Positions 56,469 to 64,000 of a DNA stretch of 64,000 bases are shown here, one piece after another. The translations under genes were made by a program, and so were the position numbers. The DNA lies in contig JANUWF010002008.1 in NCBI GenBank assembly GCA_026120185.1, forward strand, positions 1,675,501-1,739,500. The letters are read 5' to 3'. The stretch is from Voacanga thouarsii. Its lineage: Eukaryota > Streptophyta > Magnoliopsida > Gentianales > Apocynaceae. Each line of letters starts with the position of its first letter. The stretch's first letter is position 1. The notes beneath the pieces were generated by a model. It had not been told where the DNA came from. It did not search any database and saw only the letters and a program-made list of their open reading frames with translations.

Positions 56469-57797
56469 TGATGCGTAAATTTTGGGTGTACAAAAATCAT
56501 CAAATTTAAATCCATCCCTTAGTCAAGTTTTATTTAAAACAGTAATCCCAAAATACACATAAAAACAAGTATACTCATCACAAGCATAGTATAGAAAATT
56601 AATGAGTATCGATCCTCAAAGGAATAAGTACACACTACTCACTTTTTGTTTATTATTTAACTGACCAAATAAAGTGATACGATAATAAAAAGAAAAATAA
56701 AGAAATATATATACAACTTAATGATTTAGGAATATGCAATTTAGACTATAATCCTAGAAAACATGACAATGAATTATTTAACAACTATCTCAATTAATCA
56801 TCATCTTGGTATCATGAAGGAATATAAAGTAAAGTTCAATCATTTCCCAAGTCATGAATTCACTTATATAGACAACACTTCTATCCCAATCCATGAAATC
56901 ACTATCTCTTAATCAAATTTTTAGATTTCCCAATCAAACCAACATAACCAAAAAATGCATTAAAAACAATTCCTCATAAACATAAAATTAGACAACAACC
57001 ATATACTCTAGGCGAAATTAACTAGTCTTTGACTACTTAGGTTCTTTGGTCTTCACTTCGTTTTCCAAATCCATTAAGAAATAACAAATATAAAATCAAT
57101 AAAATTAAACCAACTCCTAACGTCGTTTCCCAAGTAAATTAGAAGCCCATCTAACTTCATTAATTCTTCCATAATCACAAGCAATCAAACACAAAAAATG
57201 ACAGAAAATTGATCAAATAGCTAAATTAATACAAAAATCATGAATCCCAAAATATTGTCAAATTACAATGAAAAAATTAATTATCATTATTATAGAAAAA
57301 GGAAACAAAGGTAAAAGAAAGAACTCATAAACAAGTCCTCTTCTTCTCACTTGGAGATTTTGTTGAACAATGTTCATTGATTTGACAAGTTCTTCTTTCA
57401 ATGAGTGATTTACTGATTTGATCCTTGAATTCATATTTTTGTCTTGTGTTTTTCTTGTTTAAATAGGCTTCCAAGATACTAAAATTTGTCCCCTAAGAAT
57501 TCTGGGCCGAGTAGAGATGGGAAAATATCAAAACTCTTGGAAATTATTAAATCCGCACAAAAATTGAAAAGCTCACCAATATGGACCAGAGCGGAGCCTG
57601 CTTAGAAGGTCACGGCCGATGCCGGTTGTGCTCGGGGATGGTGTTGTCGTTTTTTCGTCTTTTTTTGGAATAAAATTTCAAACCTTTCCAAGGGTAAAAT
57701 ATCAAATAGAAAGGAATATATCTAATTACTACAGCAAATGTGTCACGATATACCCTCAAATGACTAGGAAAATATAGATGAATTTTTTCCCCTATCA
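56469..57797 (-). mobile_element. LTR57, family A (LTR28 subgroup), 5' LTR of unit K
   Basis: 1329 bp on the minus strand from TGATAGGGGAAAAAATTC (57797) to TTTACGCATCA (56469). It is much closer to LTR28 than to LTR52. A GC module lies at about 57595-57640. The 13 nt before it (minus, ATGTAAGGGAATA) resemble a decayed PPT. Confidence 0.8.
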
Positions 57798-57829
57798 TAT
57801 TCCCTTACATGTTATAGGTAGAAATATTG

Positions 57830-58775
57830 CTTGAAAAAAATTCAAGGATCCTGAACTTGGCCGAATGATTGTCAAACTTGAATTTGGTAAAAGTCATAAA
57901 GAACCAAAATTGAAACATAAATGGATTAGATAGAATAAGATCAAAGCATATGTTGTGCATATTTCTCTGAAAGATGCTACGGAAGATGTGTAGTATCTCG
58001 ACAGTGGATGCTCAAAGCATAAAATAGGTAAAAATTATTTCTTGTCAATTATAAGCACAAAAATGGTAGATTTGTGAAATTCAATGATCTCTCAAAGAAT
58101 AAAGTTGTTGGAAATAACATGTTGAGTATTGAAGGTATGCTTAAACTCAAAACCTTGAATGTAAATGGTTTGAATGCTAATCTGATCAGTATAAGTTAGT
58201 TGTGTGATGACAACATGTTCGATAACCTTGGTAAAGATAAATGTCTGGTAATTGACAAAATAAGAAAATGTGTTCTTTCTAGAAATCGAACTTTAGATAA
58301 TTGCTATTAGATAAGTATACCCAAAAGTTATAATTACGTGATAGCTAAAACAGATGAAATAGAGTTATGGCATCAAAAGTTAGGACATGTAAATTACAAA
58401 CAATTATATTAACTAATTTGAACAGGTGCATTTCGTGTCCTGCCTAAATTAGGTAAAATTTTAAGAAAGTTTATGGTTTTACTCAAAGTGGAAAATAGAC
58501 TAAATATCCACATTAGAGAATTCAACAAATTGTTACCACTACACTATTTTAACTTTTGCACATAGATCTATTTGGACCAACATGAAGTAATAGTATTAGT
58601 GGGAAGAAGTATTTCATGATGGGTGTTGATGATCATTGCAAATTCACTTGGATAGATTTTTTAAATAAAAAATCAAATAGATTTGCATTTAGAAAGTTCT
58701 ATTTAAACTTGCAAACTCAGAAAGATGCAAACCTAAAAAGAATAAGAAGTGACCATGGAAGAGAGTTCAAATAAT
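57830..58775 (+). pseudogene. pol: Ty1/copia pol relic (SIRE-like), protease to integrase
   Basis: Pieces in changing frames: YVVHISLKDATEDV and YLDSGCSKH (protease active site D-S-G at about 58000), NLISIS-like remains, IELWHQKLGHVNYKQLY (GAG-pre-integrase, about 58360-58410), FGPTM, KYFMMGVDDHCKFTWIDFL and LKRIRSDHGREFK (second integrase Asp, about 58737-58772). The order and the HQKLGHVNYK motif point to a SIRE/Maximus-like copia. Many stops; RT is missing. It is cut at 58776 by LTR-like sequence. Confidence 0.75.
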
Positions 58776-60097
58776 AAAATATTTTATGAACCTATAACTT
58801 ATTAGTAATTATTTTACAACCCTAGTTATTTTAACTTATCAAGCTAGACTTATTTTATAAAATCCTTTATCATCTAGCCTTAAAGCTTAGGACATTAGGG
58901 TCATAATTGTAATAAGTTGAACTAGGATTATTTATGTAAGCGAATATAGCTTGAGTATAACCTTATGACTTGTGTTTACCCCAGGCGGGGTTAAGTCAGC
59001 CTTGGAAGATTTTTGAATTTCAGCAAGCAAAGGATCAGGTAAGCTCTTGCATGAACTTATTTGAAGACAAAAGATTACTATAGCAAGCCAAACGCGATGT
59101 GTATGGACACTCATTTTGTAAAGGTAATTAAGGACTGTTTTCCTTTTTATTTCAGTCAAGCAAATCATTTGAAAATTACATAAGCAGTTTTGCACAAATA
59201 TTCAACTCTTTCTAAAACCCAACTTTGACAAGAATTTTAGAAACCCTTAATTACTATTTCCAAGTAAATCAATGCTTTATCAGTTTTCTCCCAAGTGGGA
59301 CAATCAATGTTGAGTACTCAATAAGGGTAGACTACTAGGACTAGTCTTTGAAGGGTTAGGGTAAGTCTCTCAGTAGGTGGCCACCTCTGAGGGGTAAGTC
59401 CTTCCCAGATAGGATGCTAGTCCAGTAGGTCATGTCGGTCTGAACTAACAAGTTTCAGTCATATCGACTATATGTTTCTGGAGTGGACAACTGGTAAGTT
59501 TAGGTGTAGAGAAGGAGGAGTATCTCACCCGGTAGGCCGTACACCTACCTTTTGTCAGTCTACACAAAGTGTGGCATTCTAACCATTATATGGTCATGGG
59601 GCCCAACGTGTGATAACCCATGGCTACTCATTTGAGTGGTTGTATTTATTATGCACATGTATTGTTTTGAAAAGCAAAACACCACTCTTTATTTTCAACA
59701 TTTATTTACCACTTGCCAGCACCTTCTCTAATGAAAATTTCCCTAACTTGCATACATGAACTGTTTTACCTGAAACACTCAAAGCACACACGGACTTACT
59801 GAGATTTTATCTCATCACCTTTTATGCCATGTTTTCAGGTCGATCCTGCTGTGGAGATGAATAGCTAGATTTGTTGCCTATGCTTTGAAGACTTTATGTT
59901 ATTTAACTTATGTGATGTTTTGAGAGATAGTAGTAATTAATTTATTTTGGATTTGTTCCTGCATTTTTAGGTTGTAATAAGTTCAATTTTAAAGTATTGC
60001 TTTTATTTTATTTTGTGTGACCTAGTTATAAAGATCCCTTATCTTTTGAATGGGGCGACATCCCCGACCCTGTTAGGCTTAGATAGTGGGGTGTTAC
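58776..60097 (-). mobile_element. LTR of the TGTAACACCCC family, minus orientation
   Basis: Read on the minus strand from about 60097: GTAACACCCCACTATC, CGGGGATGTCGCCCCATTC, then CAAAGCATAGGCAACAAATC, CAGGATCGACCTG, TGCTTTGAGTGTTTCAGG and GTGTACGGCCTACCGGGTGA. The same order of blocks occurs on the plus strand from 63078. The distal end is not defined; 58776-58930 may be LTR or older sequence. The frame at 58932-59195 is not supported as a gene. Confidence 0.65.
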
Positions 60098-60677
60098 GTA
60101 CAGCTCTTTCATACACTCTGTGGGATTCATATTCAACTTGTTCAAATTGTAGTTCAACTTGAACTGAGAATATGAGTCAGGAAGAGTTTCAATAACCATG
60201 TCAATTTGGCTCTCGGGATCTATTGTTGTGTCTAGGACCTTGGCCTCCTCGAAGTAATCAATCATCTTGAGTAGATGCTCTCGAACTGATGCCCTCTCAG
60301 CCATGTGTTCATGAGTGCTCTAAGAACTTCCTACCTTGTAGGCTGGCTCTTGTTAACAAATATGGTACGCAATGACAAATCAATATCGAATGCAGTGGCC
60401 ATGTACTCATTTAGCATTTAGAAATCAACATGTAGCATTTAGCTATCTCATCGGCCTTCTTCCATGCCTTTTCGGCCTCTTGCTCTTGATCAGTGGATTC
60501 TTCCCCAATCTCAGGATAGGGATTTTTAAGAACATGCATGTACTCTTCAGCAGTGCGTATTATGTTTAGATTCTTTTTCCAGTCCATATAATTTGGGCTT
60601 GTCAACTTATTCTCTTTGAGAATAATTAATAATGGACTAAAACCAGACATTTCTGAAATATTGTAAAAAACATTCAT
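60098..60677 (-). pseudogene. gag: Copia gag relic, N-terminal part
   Basis: Minus strand from 60677: FSPLLIILKENKLTSPNYMD, WKKNLNIIRTAEEYMHVL, AKCYMLISKC (UBN2/DUF4219-type gag start), then in another frame MAERASVREHLLKMIDYFEE, IDMVIETLPDSYSQFKLNYN and MNPTECMKELY. Sense stops exactly where the TGTAACACCCC-type LTR begins. The zinc knuckle and the rest are not found. It is related to, but distinct from, the gag at 33724. Confidence 0.8.
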
Positions 60678-62145
60678 TTAGTTTGCAAGAAATAAAAATA
60701 CACATGCTTTATATTATTTGTTTGATAATAGATAACTCTTAAAACCATTATAAAAAATATCAATAGTTTGGCTCTTAGAAAAATTAAGAGTGCTTCGTAG
60801 GAAGATTAATAATATCCTAAGTTAAGTATATAACCATCACGAATCAAAGTTCCTAAAATAGGTAATGATCTAGAAAAGTTCCACCGATAGGATGGCCATT
60901 AATTCATACCACCTACGGGTAATGTAATGCTAAAAACCTCCAACGTAGGTTGGTCTGCTTTTAATTTTACTCTTCCATTAGTTCTAGATACTTGTGGAAA
61001 TCCATCCTATAGGGGGTCATGCTTAGAATGAAACGAGAAAATCCACTATCTCTAATGAGAGTTGTGATAGAAGCTATGGAGTCATTAGAACCCCTCTCCC
61101 ACTTAATATTTTATTGAAAAGAGAGTTTTTTGCCCAATGAACGTTTTATATAATCTTATGGTTTCATTCACTTTAGTAAAAATTTAAAATTCAATATTAT
61201 TCTCTATGTCAAAGATTATACCCTTTGAAAAAATAAACTATGAATTTATTTTACTATTCTAAGTTAATAACCAAATAAAAATTTATTAAATAACCTTAAG
61301 TTTAACATTATTCTCTATGTCAAGGATTAAACCCGTTGAGAGAATAAGCCATGAACTTTTTTATTTTTAAAAGTTCTTAGATTAAAACATTTTATCAAAA
61401 CCCATCCTACCTAGTGAGTCTTTGGTCTCACAAGAACTTGTGTATTTGATAACAAAAATAAAATAAGCATGATACCAAAAGTAAACCTTTTTTTTCATGA
61501 TTAAACTATTCATTTTTTCTAACTGACCAAATAATGGATTAAACATCATGAATTAAAAAATTAATGATCTTGTTTAATCGTAAGGGCCGGCACTAGCTCT
61601 AACTCTCGCAACCGGCGCCGACTTTTGCCATTCCCAAAAATTCTAGCACTGTCCACATTTTATTCTAGCACACCTTGTAGCAAAATTCCAGCACATTAGT
61701 GACCTAAAACTGCTAAAAAAAATCCAGCTTCTGCAAAATTGTAGCCACCAGAATGCCGAAAAACCAACCACAAAATTGCCCAGAAATTTCCAGCTTTACA
61801 ACCACCTTTCGCCCCATAAAAAAATCCAATAATCATGTTCTTCCAATCCCCAAAGTTTACAGATTAAAAGAATACAAAGAAATGCAAAACCAAGTATAAA
61901 GAACATGCCTTTATAGTAGCCTATGCCTCTAACCATTAGGCGTACATCAAACCTACTTAAAACCAGAAAAATAATGGTAGGAAAAAAAATAGAATACATG
62001 ATCCTATGCCTCAACCGCGAGGCATACATGAACTCTAGAAACTAATGTATGATGGATCACATGACATAAAAGATTCATTTTTAAATAATAAAGGAACCGC
62101 ATTTTCCAATTTTAACCCCAGTACATGCTTCTAGATGAAAACCTA
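60678..62145 (-). other. Leader of the minus-strand copia element
   Basis: About 1.47 kb between PBS and gag, noncoding and AT-rich. It holds a GC module at 61588-61625 (CCGGCACTAGCTCTAACT then AACCGGCGCCGAC) like those in the other copia leader and in gypsy LTRs. Confidence 0.65.
61588..61625 (+). repeat. GC-rich dyad module in the second copia leader
   Basis: CCGGCACTAGCTCTAACT, TCTCGC, AACCGGCGCCGACTTT. It repeats the two-core layout. Confidence 0.7.
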
Positions 62146-62157
62146 GCTCTAATACCA
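62146..62157 (-). other. Copia primer binding site (initiator tRNA-Met type)
   Basis: Minus strand TGGTATTAGAGC, one C to T change from TGGTATCAGAGC, two bases after the LTR end. Confidence 0.85.
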
Positions 62158-62159
62158 CT

Positions 62160-62506
62160 TGAAGGATCATGAAAAACATAAAAAAAAAAAAAAAACGTAG
62201 CGGAAAAAGTTTTTAGTTTTTCAAGCCACATCTACAAGAAAATACTTACTTTTTCTTGTTGGTCGTAGATTAACTAACGTGGGGACGGGTTGCACTGCAA
62301 CTTCTTCTTACATTGGAAGGGGAGAAGGAGGCACCTACTGCTCAACAGGAATTCCCGCCAATCGTTTACTCCTACGCATCAAACGTCTCCAAGCTGCTTC
62401 TTTTCATCTTCTGAAGTATGACTATTCCTTAGTCTAGGTGTTTTCTTGGTGAGAGCACCTTTTTTGGATAAAAAACACTCTACTAGAGAGAAGGAAGAGA
62501 AGGACC

Positions 62507-62547
<41 letters not shown>

Positions 62548-63077
62548 GCAGATACTAATTATAAAATTGCACACACCTTGGTTTTTTTCATACATTTTGG
62601 CCACCCTTAGGGCTTCCAAAGCCCTAATGGCCAAAAATCACCTAATCCCAAATGGGCTAGGTGTTGTGCTAAAAAACTAGCACAAGATTAGCTCAATCCT
62701 CTTAATTAATTACTTATCTTTTCTGAGCCTTATTAAATACCCAAGACTAATTAATTAAATACAATTGGACTCTTAATATATGTCAACATATATAAGCCCA
62801 GTTAGTGTATTTATTCTAGCCCAATTAATTAATTTAATGGACTCTTAAAATAAATTTTATTTATCTACCAAATAATTATCCATTAAGCTCAAATTTTGTT
62901 TAAACAACGCCAAGGTAACTCAAGCTACTCAGGGGACCAAAAGACGTATGGCTACTACAATGACCAAAATACCTTCGCTATAAAATAGCTGCATTTTATC
63001 ATTTTAAATATTTTTATTTATCACCATATAAAAATATCAACCCCAAGAATAATATTGCTTAAAGCAATATCTCTAAC
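62160..63077 (-). mobile_element. 5' LTR of the minus-strand copia element
   Basis: Ends TGATCCTTCA on the minus strand next to the PBS. About 918 bp if it reaches 63077, where a TGTAACACCCC LTR begins; the true U3 start is not recognised and may be lost. It contains an AG microsatellite (62511-62544). Confidence 0.65.
62511..62544 (+). repeat. AG microsatellite
   Basis: About 17 AG units. Confidence 0.95.
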
Positions 63078-64000
63078 TGTAACACCCCACTACATAGGCC
63101 CAACAGGGCCGGGGATGTCGCCCCATCCAAAGGACAATGGGTCTTTATAACCAAGTCACACAAAAGAAAATATAGGCAATATCTTAAAATTGAACTTATT
63201 ACAACCTCAAAATACATGAAAAAATCCAAAATAAATTGTTTGCTACCATCTCTCAAAACAACACATAAGAAAAATAACATAAAGTCTTCAAAGCATAGGC
63301 AACAAAACTAGCTATTCATCTCCATAGCAGGATCGACCTGTAAACATGGTATAAAAGGTGATGAGATAAAAATCTCAATAAACCTATGTGTGCTTTGAGT
63401 GTTTCAGGTAAAACAGTTCATGTTTGCAAGTTGTAAAAGTTGCATAAGAGAAAGTGCTGGCAGGCATTAAATAATGTTAAAAATAAAGAGTGGTGTTTTG
63501 CTTTTTAAACTATACATGTGCACAATAAATACCACCACTCAAATGGGTAGCCATAGGTTACCACACATTGGGCCCTATGACCATATAATGGTCAGAATGT
63601 CACACTTTGTGCAGACTGACAAAAGGTAGGTGTACGGCCTATCGAGTGAGATACTCCTCCTTCTCTACACCCAAACTTACCAGTTGTCCACTCTGAAAAC
63701 ACACAGTCCACATGACTGAAAATTGCTAGCTCAACCGGCATAGCTAAGTAGTACTGTCGCTTCTCCAAGTTGAGTTCATCTTCTGGAAGTGGCCTCCTGC
63801 CAGAAGACTCGCTCTTGCTCTTCAAAACTAGTACTACTAGCCTACCCTTATTGAGTACTCAATGTTGATTGTCCCACTTGAGAGAAAACTAATAAGGCAT
63901 CGATTTACTTGGAAATAGCAATTAAGGATTTCTAAAAATCTTGTCAAAGTTGGGTTTTAGAAAGAGTTTAATATTTATGCAAAACTGCTTTTTTACTTTT
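63078..64000 (+). mobile_element. LTR of the TGTAACACCCC family, plus orientation, cut by window end
   Basis: Begins TGTAACACCCCACTAC and carries the same ordered blocks as the minus-strand copy at 58776-60097 (GGGGATGTCGCCCCATCC, CAGGATCGACCTG, TGCTTTGAGTGTTTCAGG, TGTACGGCCTATCGAGTGA, TTGAGTACTCAATGTTGATT). The reverse-strand frame at 63592-63825 is not a supported gene. Confidence 0.75.

Noticed and set aside
58932..59195. 87-codon minus-strand frame with a signal-peptide-like stretch
   Set aside because: It lies in or next to an LTR and has no upstream promoter context or recognisable domain.
61796..62029. 77-codon hydrophobic minus-strand frame
   Set aside because: It lies in the long leader of a copia element with no homology that I can see; hydrophobicity follows from AT richness.
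1..64000. Host protein-coding genes, organellar DNA inserts, rDNA
   Set aside because: No spliced-gene-like coding signal, no conserved organellar or rRNA sequence recognised; every protein-like frame maps to a retroelement or remains unrecognised inside one.

Overview
This window is nuclear DNA of a flowering plant, most likely a eudicot, from repeat-rich and probably pericentromeric heterochromatin. The support is AT-rich sequence, almost no intact reading frame, and stacked, nested LTR retrotransposons of the plant Ty3/gypsy Athila-like group (primer binding sites matching the 3' end of tRNA-Asp), a chromovirus-like gypsy relic, and Ty1/copia elements (primer sites matching initiator tRNA-Met). 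I found no host gene, rRNA, tRNA, CRISPR array or organellar insert. The species cannot be named from this sequence.

Layout. 1-5.2 kb: the 3' end of Athila-like element D (+), whose internal region and LTR are each interrupted by a solo LTR of one family (178-1591 and 2329-3841), both with exact 5-bp target duplications. 5.2-13.65 kb: Athila-like element E (+) with truncated 5' LTR, PBS, decayed gag, pol deleted, an ATHILA ORF-1-like relic, polypurine tract (PPT) and full 3' LTR. 13.7-20.8 kb: an LTR scrap, the end of a chromovirus-like pol, and overlapping LTR debris with a 25-bp minisatellite and purine/pyrimidine tracts. 20.8-26.9 kb: element F (+), a gag tail, an env-position ORF relic, PPT and 3' LTR. 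27-41.1 kb: element H (-), its 3' LTR, 3' noncoding region and env-position ORF, the last split by a 10.7-kb Ty1/copia composite (30118-40824) that is itself a large inverted repeat bounded by the target duplication TGTGG. 41.1-44.9 kb: element G (+), LTR, decayed PBS and unrecognised internal ORFs. 44.9-57.8 kb (all -): a head-to-tail Athila-like chain LTR57 - gag - env-like - LTR52 - pol - LTR44; the pol part (46.9-51.1 kb) is the best-preserved coding region, with a complete integrase DDE triad but a protease active-site Asp to Gly change and several stops. 57.8-64 kb: a copia pol relic (+), then the 5' third of another copia element (-) lying between two divergently oriented LTRs that begin TGTAACACCCC or a close variant.

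How the parts relate. Elements D, E, F, H and J share a compact 3' module: a small hairpin with an AGGA loop, 4-9 nt, a PPT of the form AAGTGTGGGGG, then the LTR. Stem differences between elements partly compensate each other. Elements E, G, H and J also carry a second PPT-like box preceded by GGRCAATGTCC well upstream of the LTR. Separately, a GC-rich module of two near-palindromic GGCGCC-centred cores recurs in gypsy LTRs upstream of the TATA box and in the leaders of two copia elements. These shared noncoding modules, and the rearranged copia composite, are the most interesting content. No element here looks able to move by itself.
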